A program made the position numbers and the translations under genes. Below are positions 46,284 to 58,815 of a stretch of DNA of 64,000 nt, one piece after another (the stretch's first letter is position 1; every line of letters starts with the position of its first letter). The DNA is from Mytilisepta virgata (taxonomy: Eukaryota > Mollusca > Bivalvia > Mytilida > Mytilidae): positions 1 through 64,000 of the forward strand of contig JAPWFG010000060.1 in NCBI GenBank assembly GCA_028015205.1, in the 5' to 3' direction. Under the pieces are notes generated by a model. That model worked only from the letters and a program-made list of their open reading frames with translations, did no database searches and was not told where the DNA came from.

Positions 46284-46674
46284 TATGTCTTAAAAAGTGA
46301 AAAATAATCCTTTTATCGCCGCCATCTCTCCAAGTGCAAAAACAAACTAGATTTTGCGTTTATTTTGAAAATGATGTATTTCTTTCAATTCCGGCCTTTA
46401 TTTAATATAAATGTAGAATTCTTCTATAGGTTATATCCATTGTATTCCCTTCATCCGTTCGGAGAGTTTCCATTTTTGATGCAGGCATATATCTTTTTCT
46501 TCTCTAGTTTCAAAGTTATTCTCTCAGTGACTTTGACAAATGTTTAAAAAGTGTGTAGAAAGCACTAGAATACATTATGGTCATCGACGAGTTATAGCGG
46601 GATAACCTGAGGTCAGTATTGCATGTTTAAGTAAGTTCAAGAATAAGTATGAAAATTATGACAACTTTGGGTAT

Positions 46675-46747
46675 GTCCTCGTAGCGCAGGGGATAGCGCG
46701 CTGGACTTCTAATCCAGAGGTCGCGGGTTCGAATCCCGCCGAGGATG
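46675..46747 (+). tRNA. tRNA-Arg-TCT: tRNA-Arg(TCT), unit 55
   Basis: Intact, as 202-274. Confidence 0.97.
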
Positions 46748-47072
46748 GTGTTAATTTTTTGTAACTTCATTTTGGATCTCAGTGTATTGGTGTTTACAGC
46801 ACTACCATTTAATAAACGTTCTAGTTGATATGATCAAATATCTCTAATATGTTCTCCTGACAATGTTTTTTTCTGATACATTTATTTACGACTGCAGCAT
46901 TTCATACCGTGAACAATGCATTCAAATTTAGAAGTAAAAGGTAAAACCAAAGTCATTCTAATTTTGTATTTGGTTGGTAAAATTTTAATAATTTTCTCCT
47001 AGTGACCACAAATTCACCCTCCAGATACTAGCCAACAGCCAATAATCAAAGAACCCCGAGAAAAAAATACTC

Positions 47073-47145
47073 TGGAGAATCCGGGCATCGATCCCGGTAC
47101 CTCCCGCATGCTAAGCGGGCGCTCTACCATTTGAGCTAATTCCCC
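47073..47145 (-). tRNA. tRNA-Ala-AGC: tRNA-Ala(AGC), unit 55
   Basis: Intact, as 600-672. T795. Confidence 0.97.
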
Positions 47146-47536
47146 TATGTCTTAAAAAGTGAAAAATAATCCTTTTATCGCCGCCATCTCTCCAAGTGCA
47201 AAAACAAACTAGATTTTGCGTTTATTTTGAAAATGATGTATTTCTTTCAATTCCGGCCTTTATTTAATATAAATGTAGAATTCTTCTATAGGTTATATCC
47301 ATTGTATTCCCTTCATCCGTTCGGAGAGTTTCCATTTTTGATGCAGGCATATATCTTTTTCTTCTCTAGTTTCAAAGTTATTCTCTCAGTGACTTTGACA
47401 AATGTTTAAAAAGTGTGTAGAAAGCACTAGAATACATTATGGTCATCGACGAGTTATAGCGGGATAACCTGAGGTCAGTATTGCATGTTTAAGTAAGTTC
47501 AAGAATAAGTATGAAAATTATGACAACTTTGGGTAT

Positions 47537-47609
47537 GTCCTCGTAGCGCAGGGGATAGCGCGCTGGACTTCTAATCCAGAGGTCGCGGGTTCGAATCCCG
47601 CCGAGGATG
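47537..47609 (+). tRNA. tRNA-Arg-TCT: tRNA-Arg(TCT), unit 56
   Basis: Intact, as 202-274. Confidence 0.97.
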
Positions 47610-47934
47610 GTGTTAATTTTTTGTAACTTCATTTTGGATCTCAGTGTATTGGTGTTTACAGCACTACCATTTAATAAACGTTCTAGTTGATATGATCAAA
47701 TATCTCTAATATGTTCTCCTGACAATGTTTTTTTCTGATACATTTATTTACGACTGCAGCATTTCATACCGTGAACAATGCATTCAAATTTAGAAGTAAA
47801 AGGTAAAACCAAAGTCATTCTAATTTTGTATTTGGTTGGTAAAATTTTAATAATTTTCTCCTAGTGACCACAAATTCACCCTCCAGATACTAGCCAACAG
47901 CCAATAATCAAAGAACCCCGAGAAAAAAATACTC

Positions 47935-48007
47935 TGGAGAATCCGGGCATCGATCCCGGTACCTCCCGCATGCTAAGCGGGCGCTCTACCATTTGAGCTA
48001 ATTCCCC
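47935..48007 (-). tRNA. tRNA-Ala-AGC: tRNA-Ala(AGC), unit 56
   Basis: Intact, as 600-672. T795. Confidence 0.97.
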
Positions 48008-48398
48008 TATGTCTTAAAAAGTGAAAAATAATCCTTTTATCGCCGCCATCTCTCCAAGTGCAAAAACAAACTAGATTTTGCGTTTATTTTGAAAATGATG
48101 TATTTCTTTCAATTCCGGCCTTTATTTAATATAAATGTAGAATTCTTCTATAGGTTATATCCATTGTATTCCCTTCATCCGTTCGGAGAGTTTCCATTTT
48201 TGATGCAGGCATATATCTTTTTCTTCTCTAGTTTCAAAGTTATTCTCTCAGTGACTTTGACAAATGTTTAAAAAGTGTGTAGAAAGCACTAGAATACATT
48301 ATGGTCATCGACGAGTTATAGCGGGATAACCTGAGGTCAGTATTGCATGTTTAAGTAAGTTCAAGAATAAGTATGAAAATTATGACAACTTTGGGTAT

Positions 48399-48471
48399 GT
48401 CCTCGTAGCGCAGGGGATAGCGCGCTGGACTTCTAATCCAGAGGTCGCGGGTTCGAATCCCGCCGAGGATG
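48399..48471 (+). tRNA. tRNA-Arg-TCT: tRNA-Arg(TCT), unit 57
   Basis: Intact, as 202-274. Confidence 0.97.
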
Positions 48472-48782
48472 GTGTTAATTTTTTGTAACTTCATTTTGGA
48501 TCTCAGTGTATTGGTGTTTACAGCACTACCATTTAATAAACGTTCTAGTTGATATGATCAAATATCTCTAATATGTTCTCCTGACAATGTTTTTTTCTGA
48601 TACATTTATTTACGACTGCAGCATTTCATACCGTGAACAATGCATTCAAATTTAGAAGTAAAAGGTAAAACCAAAGTCATTCTAATTTTGTATTTGGTTG
48701 GTAAAATTTTAATAATTTTCTCCTAGTGACCACAAATTCACCCTCCAGATACTAGCCAACAGCCAATAATCAAAGAACCCCG

Positions 48783-48791
48783 AAAAAAAAA
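48783..48791 (-). terminator. Lengthened Ala terminator (T9 on - strand)
   Basis: A private G to A at 48784 joins the flanking A to the A7 run, giving nine T on the - strand. It should terminate at least as well as the usual T7. Confidence 0.8.
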
Positions 48792-48796
48792 TACTC

Positions 48797-48869
48797 TGGA
48801 GAATCCGGGCATCGATCCCGGTACCTCCCGCATGCTAAGCGGGCGCTCTACCATTTGAGCTAATTCCCC
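48797..48869 (-). tRNA. tRNA-Ala-AGC: tRNA-Ala(AGC), unit 57
   Basis: Intact, as 600-672. T795. Confidence 0.97.
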
Positions 48870-49260
48870 TATGTCTTAAAAAGTGAAAAATAATCCTTTT
48901 ATCGCCGCCATCTCTCCAAGTGCAAAAACAAACTAGATTTTGCGTTTATTTTGAAAATGATGTATTTCTTTCAATTCCGGCCTTTATTTAATATAAATGT
49001 AGAATTCTTCTATAGGTTATATCCATTGTATTCCCTTCATCCGTTCGGAGAGTTTCCATTTTTGATGCAGGCATATATCTTTTTCTTCTCTAGTTTCAAA
49101 GTTATTCTCTCAGTGACTTTGACAAATGTTTAAAAAGTGTGTAGAAAGCACTAGAATACATTATGGTCATCGACGAGTTATAGCGGGATAACCTGAGGTC
49201 AGTATTGCATGTTTAAGTAAGTTCAAGAATAAGTATGAAAATTATGACAACTTTGGGTAT

Positions 49261-49333
49261 GTCCTCGTAGCGCAGGGGATAGCGCGCTGGACTTCTAATC
49301 CAGAGGTCGCGGGTTCGAATCCCGCCGAGGATG
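49261..49333 (+). tRNA. tRNA-Arg-TCT: tRNA-Arg(TCT), unit 58
   Basis: Intact, as 202-274. Confidence 0.97.
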
Positions 49334-49658
49334 GTGTTAATTTTTTGTAACTTCATTTTGGATCTCAGTGTATTGGTGTTTACAGCACTACCATTTAATA
49401 AACGTTCTAGTTGATATGATCAAATATCTCTAATATGTTCTCCTGACAATGTTTTTTTCTGATACATTTATTTACGACTGCAGCATTTCATACCGTGAAC
49501 AATGCATTCAAATTTAGAAGTAAAAGGTAAAACCAAAGTCATTCTAATTTTGTATTTGGTTGGTAAAATTTTAATAATTTTCTCCTAGTGACCACAAATT
49601 CACCCTCCAGATACTAGCCAACAGCCAATAATCAAAGAACCCCGAGAAAAAAATACTC

Positions 49659-49731
49659 TGGAGAATCCGGGCATCGATCCCGGTACCTCCCGCATGCTAA
49701 GCGGGCGCTCTACCATTTGAGCTAATTCCCC
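49659..49731 (-). tRNA. tRNA-Ala-AGC: tRNA-Ala(AGC), unit 58
   Basis: Intact, as 600-672. T795. Confidence 0.97.
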
Positions 49732-50122
49732 TATGTCTTAAAAAGTGAAAAATAATCCTTTTATCGCCGCCATCTCTCCAAGTGCAAAAACAAACTAGAT
49801 TTTGCGTTTATTTTGAAAATGATGTATTTCTTTCAATTCCGGCCTTTATTTAATATAAATGTAGAATTCTTCTATAGGTTATATCCATTGTATTCCCTTC
49901 ATCCGTTCGGAGAGTTTCCATTTTTGATGCAGGCATATATCTTTTTCTTCTCTAGTTTCAAAGTTATTCTCTCAGTGACTTTGACAAATGTTTAAAAAGT
50001 GTGTAGAAAGCACTAGAATACATTATGGTCATCGACGAGTTATAGCGGGATAACCTGAGGTCAGTATTGCATGTTTAAGTAAGTTCAAGAATAAGTATGA
50101 AAATTATGACAACTTTGGGTAT

Positions 50123-50195
50123 GTCCTCGTAGCGCAGGGGATAGCGCGCTGGACTTCTAATCCAGAGGTCGCGGGTTCGAATCCCGCCGAGGATG
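50123..50195 (+). tRNA. tRNA-Arg-TCT: tRNA-Arg(TCT), unit 59
   Basis: Intact, as 202-274. Confidence 0.97.
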
Positions 50196-50520
50196 GTGTT
50201 AATTTTTTGTAACTTCATTTTGGATCTCAGTGTATTGGTGTTTACAGCACTACCATTTAATAAACGTTCTAGTTGATATGATCAAATATCTCTAATATGT
50301 TCTCCTGACAATGTTTTTTTCTGATACATTTATTTACGACTGCAGCATTTCATACCGTGAACAATGCATTCAAATTTAGAAGTAAAAGGTAAAACCAAAG
50401 TCATTCTAATTTTGTATTTGGTTGGTAAAATTTTAATAATTTTCTCCTAGTGACCACAAATTCACCCTCCAGATACTAGCCAACAGCCAATAATCAAAGA
50501 ACCCCGAGAAAAAAATACTC

Positions 50521-50593
50521 TGGAGAATCCGGGCATCGATCCCGGTACCTCCCGCATGCTAAGCGGGCGCTCTACCATTTGAGCTAATTCCCC
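50521..50593 (-). tRNA. tRNA-Ala-AGC: tRNA-Ala(AGC), unit 59
   Basis: Intact, as 600-672. T795. Confidence 0.97.
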
Positions 50594-50984
50594 TATGTCT
50601 TAAAAAGTGAAAAATAATCCTTTTATCGCCGCCATCTCTCCAAGTGCAAAAACAAACTAGATTTTGCGTTTATTTTGAAAATGATGTATTTCTTTCAATT
50701 CCGGCCTTTATTTAATATAAATGTAGAATTCTTCTATAGGTTATATCCATTGTATTCCCTTCATCCGTTCGGAGAGTTTCCATTTTTGATGCAGGCATAT
50801 ATCTTTTTCTTCTCTAGTTTCAAAGTTATTCTCTCAGTGACTTTGACAAATGTTTAAAAAGTGTGTAGAAAGCACTAGAATACATTATGGTCATCGACGA
50901 GTTATAGCGGGATAACCTGAGGTCAGTATTGCATGTTTAAGTAAGTTCAAGAATAAGTATGAAAATTATGACAACTTTGGGTAT

Positions 50985-51057
50985 GTCCTCGTAGCGCAGG
51001 GGATAGCGCGCTGGACTTCTAATCCAGAGGTCGCGGGTTCGAATCCCGCCGAGGATG
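50985..51057 (+). tRNA. tRNA-Arg-TCT: tRNA-Arg(TCT), unit 60
   Basis: Intact, as 202-274. Confidence 0.97.
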
Positions 51058-51382
51058 GTGTTAATTTTTTGTAACTTCATTTTGGATCTCAGTGTATTGG
51101 TGTTTACAGCACTACCATTTAATAAACGTTCTAGTTGATATGATCAAATATCTCTAATATGTTCTCCTGACAATGTTTTTTTCTGATACATTTATTTACG
51201 ACTGCAGCATTTCATACCGTGAACAATGCATTCAAATTTAGAAGTAAAAGGTAAAACCAAAGTCATTCTAATTTTGTATTTGGTTGGTAAAATTTTAATA
51301 ATTTTCTCCTAGTGACCACAAATTCACCCTCCAGATACTAGCCAACAGCCAATAATCAAAGAACCCCGAGAAAAAAATACTC

Positions 51383-51455
51383 TGGAGAATCCGGGCATCG
51401 ATCCCGGTACCTCCCGCATGCTAAGCGGGCGCTCTACCATTTGAGCTAATTCCCC
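51383..51455 (-). tRNA. tRNA-Ala-AGC: tRNA-Ala(AGC), unit 60
   Basis: Intact, as 600-672. T795; last of the homogenised run. Confidence 0.97.
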
Positions 51456-51846
51456 TATGTCTTAAAAAGTGAAAAATAATCCTTTTATCGCCGCCATCTC
51501 TCCAAGTGCAAAAACAAACTAGATTTTGCGTTTATTTTGAAAATGATGTATTTCTTTCAATTCCGGCCTTTATTTAATATAAATGTAGAATTCTTCTATA
51601 GGTTATATCCATTGTATTCCCTTCATCCGTTCGGAGAGTTTCCATTTTTGATGCAGGCATATATCTTTTTCTTCTCTAGTTTCAAAGTTATTCTCTCAGT
51701 GACTTTGACAAATGTTTAAAAAGTGTGTAGAAAGCACTAGAATACATTATGGTCATCGACGAGTTATAGCGGGATAACCTGAGGTCAGTATTGCATGTTT
51801 AAGTAAGTTCAAGAATAAGTATGAAAATTATGACAACTTTGGGTAT

Positions 51847-51919
51847 GTCCTCGTAGCGCAGGGGATAGCGCGCTGGACTTCTAATCCAGAGGTCGCGGGT
51901 TCGAATCCCGCCGAGGATG
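51847..51919 (+). tRNA. tRNA-Arg-TCT: tRNA-Arg(TCT), unit 61
   Basis: Intact, as 202-274. Confidence 0.97.
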
Positions 51920-52244
51920 GTGTTAATTTTTTGTAACTTCATTTTGGATCTCAGTGTATTGGTGTTTACAGCACTACCATTTAATAAACGTTCTAGTTGA
52001 TATGATCAAATATCTCTAATATGTTCTCCTGACAATGTTTTTTTCTGATACATTTATTTACGACTGCAGCATTTCATACCGTGAACAATGCATTCAAATT
52101 TAGAAGTAAAAGGTAAAACCAAAGTCATTCTAATTTTGTATTTGGTTGGTAAAATTTTAATAATTTTCTCCTAGTGACCACAAATTCACCCTCCAGATAC
52201 TAGCCAACAGCCAATAATCAAAGAACCCCGAGAAAAAAATACTC

Positions 52245-52317
52245 TGGAGAATCCGGGCATCGATCCCGGTACCTCCCGCATGCTAAGCGGGCGCTCTACC
52301 ATTTGAGCTAATTCCCC
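52245..52317 (-). tRNA. tRNA-Ala-AGC: tRNA-Ala(AGC), unit 61
   Basis: Intact, as 600-672. A795. Confidence 0.97.
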
Positions 52318-52708
52318 TATGTCTTAAAAAGTGAAAAATAATCCTTTTATCGCCGCCATCTCTCCAAGTGCAAAAACAAACTAGATTTTGCGTTTATTTT
52401 GAAAATGATGTATTTCTTTCAATTCCGGCCTTTATTTAAAATAAATGTAGAATTCTTCTATAGGTTATATCCATTGTATTCCCTTCATCCGTTCGGAGAG
52501 TTTCCATTTTTGATGCAGGCATATATCTTTTTCTTCTCTAGTTTCAAAGTTATTCTCTCAGTGACTTTGACAAATGTTTAAAAAGTGTGTAGAAAGCACT
52601 AGAATACATTATGGTCATCGACGAGTTATAGCGGGATAACCTGAGGTCAGTATTGCATGTTTAAGTAAGTTCAAGAATAAGTATGAAAATTATGACAACT
52701 TTGGGTAT

Positions 52709-52781
52709 GTCCTCGTAGCGCAGGGGATAGCGCGCTGGACTTCTAATCCAGAGGTCGCGGGTTCGAATCCCGCCGAGGATG
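52709..52781 (+). tRNA. tRNA-Arg-TCT: tRNA-Arg(TCT), unit 62
   Basis: Intact, as 202-274. Start of the first 2586-bp trimer. Confidence 0.97.
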
Positions 52782-53106
52782 GTGTTAATTTTTTGTAACT
52801 TCATTTTGGATCTCAGTGTATTGGTGTTTACAGCACTACCATTTAATAAACGTTCTAGTTGATATGATCAAATATCTCTAATATGTTCTCCTGACAATGT
52901 TTTTTTCTGATACATTTATTTACGACTGCAGCATTTCATACCGTGAACAATGCATTCAAATTTAGAAGTAAAAGGTAAAACCAAAGTCATTCTAATTTTG
53001 TATTTGGTTGGTAAAATTTTAATAATTTTCTCCTAGTGACCACAAATTCACCCTCCAGATACTAGCCAACAGCCAATAATCAAAGAACCCCGAGAAAAAA
53101 ATACTC

Positions 53107-53179
53107 TGGAGAATCCGGGCATCGATCCCGGTACCTCCCGCATGCTAAGCGGGCGCTCTACCATTTGAGCTAATTCCCC
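53107..53179 (-). tRNA. tRNA-Ala-AGC: tRNA-Ala(AGC), unit 62
   Basis: Intact, as 600-672. A795. Confidence 0.97.
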
Positions 53180-53570
53180 TATGTCTTAAAAAGTGAAAAA
53201 TAATCCTTTTATCGCCGCCATCTCTCCAAGTGCAAAAACAAACTAGATTTTGCGTTTATTTTGAAAATGATGTATTTCTTTCAATTCCGGCCTTTATTTA
53301 AAATAAATGTAGAATTCTTCTATAGGTTATATCCATTGTATTCCCTTCATCCGTTCGGAGAGTTTCCATTTTTGATGCAGGCATATATCTTTTTCTTCTC
53401 TAGTTTCAAAGTTATTCTCTCAGTGACTTTGACAAATGTTTAAAAAGTGTGTAGAAAGCACTAGAATACATTATGGTCATCGACGAGTTATAGCGGGATA
53501 ACCTGAGGTCAGTATTGCATGTTTAAGTAAGTTCAAGAATAAGTATGAAAATTATGACAACTTTGGGTAT

Positions 53571-53643
53571 GTCCTCGTAGCGCAGGGGATAGCGCGCTGG
53601 ACTTCTAATCCAGAGGTCGCGGGTTCGAATCCCGCCGAGGATG
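53571..53643 (+). tRNA. tRNA-Arg-TCT: tRNA-Arg(TCT), unit 63
   Basis: Intact, as 202-274. Confidence 0.97.
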
Positions 53644-53968
53644 GTGTTAATTTTTTGTAACTTCATTTTGGATCTCAGTGTATTGGTGTTTACAGCACTA
53701 CCATTTAATAAACGTTCTAGTTGATATGATCAAATATCTCTAATATGTTCTCCTGACAATGTTTTTTTCTGATACATTTATTTACGACTGCAGCATTTCA
53801 TACCGTGAACAATGCATTCAAATTTAGAAGTAAAAGGTAAAACCAAAGTCATTCTAATTTTGTATTTGGTTGGTAAAATTTTAATAATTTTCTCCTAGTG
53901 ACCACAAATTCACCCTCCAGATACTAGCCAACAGCCAATAATCAAAGAACCCCGAGAAAAAAATACTC

Positions 53969-54041
53969 TGGAGAATCCGGGCATCGATCCCGGTACCTCC
54001 CGCATGCTAAGCGGGCGCTCTACCATTTGAGCTAATTCCCC
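53969..54041 (-). tRNA. tRNA-Ala-AGC: tRNA-Ala(AGC), unit 63
   Basis: Intact, as 600-672. A795. Confidence 0.97.
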
Positions 54042-54432
54042 TATGTCTTAAAAAGTGAAAAATAATCCTTTTATCGCCGCCATCTCTCCAAGTGCAAAAA
54101 CAAACTAGATTTTGCGTTTATTTTGAAAATGATGTATTTCTTTCAATTCCGGCCTTTATTTAAAATAAATGTAGAATTCTTCTATAGGTTATATCCATTG
54201 TATTCCCTTCATCCGTTCGGAGAGTTTCCATTTTTGATGCAGGCATATATCTTTTTCTTCTCTAGTTTCAAAGTTATTCTCTCAGTGACTTTGACAAATG
54301 TTTAAAAAGTGTGTAGAAAGCACTAGAATACATTATGGTCATCGACGAGTTATAGCGGGATAACCTGAGGTCAGTATTGCATGTTTAAGTAAGTTCAAGA
54401 ATAAGTATGAAAATTATGACAACTTTGGGTAT

Positions 54433-54505
54433 GTCCTCGTAGCGCAGGGGATAGCGCGCTGGACTTCTAATCCAGAGGTCGCGGGTTCGAATCCCGCCGA
54501 GGATG
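54433..54505 (+). tRNA. tRNA-Arg-TCT: tRNA-Arg(TCT), unit 64
   Basis: Intact, as 202-274. Confidence 0.97.
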
Positions 54506-54830
54506 GTGTTAATTTTTTGTAACTTCATTTTGGATCTCAGTGTATTGGTGTTTACAGCACTACCATTTAATAAACGTTCTAGTTGATATGATCAAATATC
54601 TCTAATATGTTCTCCTGACAATGTTTTTTTCTGATACATTTATTTACGACTGCAGCATTTCATACCGTGAACAATGCATTCAAATTTAGAAGTAAAAGGT
54701 AAAACCAAAGTCATTCTAATTTTGTATTTGGTTGGTAAAATTTTAATAATTTTCTCCTAGTGACCACAAATTCACCCTCCAGATACTAGCCAACAGCCAA
54801 TAATCAAAGAACCCCGAGAAAAAAATACTC

Positions 54831-54903
54831 TGGAGAATCCGGGCATCGATCCCGGTACCTCCCGCATGCTAAGCGGGCGCTCTACCATTTGAGCTAATTC
54901 CCC
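54831..54903 (-). tRNA. tRNA-Ala-AGC: tRNA-Ala(AGC), unit 64
   Basis: Intact, as 600-672. T795. Confidence 0.97.
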
Positions 54904-55294
54904 TATGTCTTAAAAAGTGAAAAATAATCCTTTTATCGCCGCCATCTCTCCAAGTGCAAAAACAAACTAGATTTTGCGTTTATTTTGAAAATGATGTATT
55001 TCTTTCAATTCCGGCCTTTATTTAATATAAATGTAGAATTCTTCTATAGGTTATATCCATTGTATTCCCTTCATCCGTTCGGAGAGTTTCCATTTTTGAT
55101 GCAGGCATATATCTTTTTCTTCTCTAGTTTCAAAGTTATTCTCTCAGTGACTTTGACAAATGTTTAAAAAGTGTGTAGAAAGCACTAGAATACATTATGG
55201 TCATCGACGAGTTATAGCGGGATAACCTGAGGTCAGTATTGCATGTTTAAGTAAGTTCAAGAATAAGTATGAAAATTATGACAACTTTGGGTAT

Positions 55295-55367
55295 GTCCTC
55301 GTAGCGCAGGGGATAGCGCGCTGGACTTCTAATCCAGAGGTCGCGGGTTCGAATCCCGCCGAGGATG
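55295..55367 (+). tRNA. tRNA-Arg-TCT: tRNA-Arg(TCT), unit 65
   Basis: Intact, as 202-274. Start of the second trimer. Confidence 0.97.
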
Positions 55368-55692
55368 GTGTTAATTTTTTGTAACTTCATTTTGGATCTC
55401 AGTGTATTGGTGTTTACAGCACTACCATTTAATAAACGTTCTAGTTGATATGATCAAATATCTCTAATATGTTCTCCTGACAATGTTTTTTTCTGATACA
55501 TTTATTTACGACTGCAGCATTTCATACCGTGAACAATGCATTCAAATTTAGAAGTAAAAGGTAAAACCAAAGTCATTCTAATTTTGTATTTGGTTGGTAA
55601 AATTTTAATAATTTTCTCCTAGTGACCACAAATTCACCCTCCAGATACTAGCCAACAGCCAATAATCAAAGAACCCCGAGAAAAAAATACTC

Positions 55693-55765
55693 TGGAGAAT
55701 CCGGGCATCGATCCCGGTACCTCCCGCATGCTAAGCGGGCGCTCTACCATTTGAGCTAATTCCCC
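55693..55765 (-). tRNA. tRNA-Ala-AGC: tRNA-Ala(AGC), unit 65
   Basis: Intact, as 600-672. A795. Confidence 0.97.
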
Positions 55766-56156
55766 TATGTCTTAAAAAGTGAAAAATAATCCTTTTATCG
55801 CCGCCATCTCTCCAAGTGCAAAAACAAACTAGATTTTGCGTTTATTTTGAAAATGATGTATTTCTTTCAATTCCGGCCTTTATTTAAAATAAATGTAGAA
55901 TTCTTCTATAGGTTATATCCATTGTATTCCCTTCATCCGTTCGGAGAGTTTCCATTTTTGATGCAGGCATATATCTTTTTCTTCTCTAGTTTCAAAGTTA
56001 TTCTCTCAGTGACTTTGACAAATGTTTAAAAAGTGTGTAGAAAGCACTAGAATACATTATGGTCATCGACGAGTTATAGCGGGATAACCTGAGGTCAGTA
56101 TTGCATGTTTAAGTAAGTTCAAGAATAAGTATGAAAATTATGACAACTTTGGGTAT

Positions 56157-56229
56157 GTCCTCGTAGCGCAGGGGATAGCGCGCTGGACTTCTAATCCAGA
56201 GGTCGCGGGTTCGAATCCCGCCGAGGATG
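56157..56229 (+). tRNA. tRNA-Arg-TCT: tRNA-Arg(TCT), unit 66
   Basis: Intact, as 202-274. Confidence 0.97.
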
Positions 56230-56554
56230 GTGTTAATTTTTTGTAACTTCATTTTGGATCTCAGTGTATTGGTGTTTACAGCACTACCATTTAATAAACG
56301 TTCTAGTTGATATGATCAAATATCTCTAATATGTTCTCCTGACAATGTTTTTTTCTGATACATTTATTTACGACTGCAGCATTTCATACCGTGAACAATG
56401 CATTCAAATTTAGAAGTAAAAGGTAAAACCAAAGTCATTCTAATTTTGTATTTGGTTGGTAAAATTTTAATAATTTTCTCCTAGTGACCACAAATTCACC
56501 CTCCAGATACTAGCCAACAGCCAATAATCAAAGAACCCCGAGAAAAAAATACTC

Positions 56555-56627
56555 TGGAGAATCCGGGCATCGATCCCGGTACCTCCCGCATGCTAAGCGG
56601 GCGCTCTACCATTTGAGCTAATTCCCC
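56555..56627 (-). tRNA. tRNA-Ala-AGC: tRNA-Ala(AGC), unit 66
   Basis: Intact, as 600-672. A795. Confidence 0.97.
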
Positions 56628-57018
56628 TATGTCTTAAAAAGTGAAAAATAATCCTTTTATCGCCGCCATCTCTCCAAGTGCAAAAACAAACTAGATTTTG
56701 CGTTTATTTTGAAAATGATGTATTTCTTTCAATTCCGGCCTTTATTTAAAATAAATGTAGAATTCTTCTATAGGTTATATCCATTGTATTCCCTTCATCC
56801 GTTCGGAGAGTTTCCATTTTTGATGCAGGCATATATCTTTTTCTTCTCTAGTTTCAAAGTTATTCTCTCAGTGACTTTGACAAATGTTTAAAAAGTGTGT
56901 AGAAAGCACTAGAATACATTATGGTCATCGACGAGTTATAGCGGGATAACCTGAGGTCAGTATTGCATGTTTAAGTAAGTTCAAGAATAAGTATGAAAAT
57001 TATGACAACTTTGGGTAT

Positions 57019-57091
57019 GTCCTCGTAGCGCAGGGGATAGCGCGCTGGACTTCTAATCCAGAGGTCGCGGGTTCGAATCCCGCCGAGGATG
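57019..57091 (+). tRNA. tRNA-Arg-TCT: tRNA-Arg(TCT), unit 67
   Basis: Intact, as 202-274. Confidence 0.97.
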
Positions 57092-57416
57092 GTGTTAATT
57101 TTTTGTAACTTCATTTTGGATCTCAGTGTATTGGTGTTTACAGCACTACCATTTAATAAACGTTCTAGTTGATATGATCAAATATCTCTAATATGTTCTC
57201 CTGACAATGTTTTTTTCTGATACATTTATTTACGACTGCAGCATTTCATACCGTGAACAATGCATTCAAATTTAGAAGTAAAAGGTAAAACCAAAGTCAT
57301 TCTAATTTTGTATTTGGTTGGTAAAATTTTAATAATTTTCTCCTAGTGACCACAAATTCACCCTCCAGATACTAGCCAACAGCCAATAATCAAAGAACCC
57401 CGAGAAAAAAATACTC

Positions 57417-57489
57417 TGGAGAATCCGGGCATCGATCCCGGTACCTCCCGCATGCTAAGCGGGCGCTCTACCATTTGAGCTAATTCCCC
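57417..57489 (-). tRNA. tRNA-Ala-AGC: tRNA-Ala(AGC), unit 67
   Basis: Intact, as 600-672. T795. Confidence 0.97.
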
Positions 57490-57880
57490 TATGTCTTAAA
57501 AAGTGAAAAATAATCCTTTTATCGCCGCCATCTCTCCAAGTGCAAAAACAAACTAGATTTTGCGTTTATTTTGAAAATGATGTATTTCTTTCAATTCCGG
57601 CCTTTATTTAATATAAATGTAGAATTCTTCTATAGGTTATATCCATTGTATTCCCTTCATCCGTTCGGAGAGTTTCCATTTTTGATGCAGGCATATATCT
57701 TTTTCTTCTCTAGTTTCAAAGTTATTCTCTCAGTGACTTTGACAAATGTTTAAAAAGTGTGTAGAAAGCACTAGAATACATTATGGTCATCGACGAGTTA
57801 TAGCGGGATAACCTGAGGTCAGTATTGCATGTTTAAGTAAGTTCAAGAATAAGTATGAAAATTATGACAACTTTGGGTAT

Positions 57881-57953
57881 GTCCTCGTAGCGCAGGGGAT
57901 AGCGCGCTGGACTTCTAATCCAGAGGTCGCGGGTTCGAATCCCGCCGAGGATG
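57881..57953 (+). tRNA. tRNA-Arg-TCT: tRNA-Arg(TCT), unit 68
   Basis: Intact, as 202-274. Start of the third trimer. Confidence 0.97.
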
Positions 57954-58278
57954 GTGTTAATTTTTTGTAACTTCATTTTGGATCTCAGTGTATTGGTGTT
58001 TACAGCACTACCATTTAATAAACGTTCTAGTTGATATGATCAAATATCTCTAATATGTTCTCCTGACAATGTTTTTTTCTGATACATTTATTTACGACTG
58101 CAGCATTTCATACCGTGAACAATGCATTCAAATTTAGAAGTAAAAGGTAAAACCAAAGTCATTCTAATTTTGTATTTGGTTGGTAAAATTTTAATAATTT
58201 TCTCCTAGTGACCACAAATTCACCCTCCAGATACTAGCCAACAGCCAATAATCAAAGAACCCCGAGAAAAAAATACTC

Positions 58279-58351
58279 TGGAGAATCCGGGCATCGATCC
58301 CGGTACCTCCCGCATGCTAAGCGGGCGCTCTACCATTTGAGCTAATTCCCC
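58279..58351 (-). tRNA. tRNA-Ala-AGC: tRNA-Ala(AGC), unit 68
   Basis: Intact, as 600-672. A795. Confidence 0.97.
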
Positions 58352-58742
58352 TATGTCTTAAAAAGTGAAAAATAATCCTTTTATCGCCGCCATCTCTCCA
58401 AGTGCAAAAACAAACTAGATTTTGCGTTTATTTTGAAAATGATGTATTTCTTTCAATTCCGGCCTTTATTTAAAATAAATGTAGAATTCTTCTATAGGTT
58501 ATATCCATTGTATTCCCTTCATCCGTTCGGAGAGTTTCCATTTTTGATGCAGGCATATATCTTTTTCTTCTCTAGTTTCAAAGTTATTCTCTCAGTGACT
58601 TTGACAAATGTTTAAAAAGTGTGTAGAAAGCACTAGAATACATTATGGTCATCGACGAGTTATAGCGGGATAACCTGAGGTCAGTATTGCATGTTTAAGT
58701 AAGTTCAAGAATAAGTATGAAAATTATGACAACTTTGGGTAT

Positions 58743-58815
58743 GTCCTCGTAGCGCAGGGGATAGCGCGCTGGACTTCTAATCCAGAGGTCGCGGGTTCGA
58801 ATCCCGCCGAGGATG
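58743..58815 (+). tRNA. tRNA-Arg-TCT: tRNA-Arg(TCT), unit 69
   Basis: Intact, as 202-274. Confidence 0.97.

Larger units (their letters stand above)
45813..51846. repeat. Homogenised run of seven T795 units
   Basis: Units 54-60 are all 862 bp with A451 and T795. By eye they differ only at 48784 (G to A in unit 57). Elsewhere T795 units are usually interleaved with A795 units, so this run looks like a recent local amplification of one unit. Confidence 0.88.
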
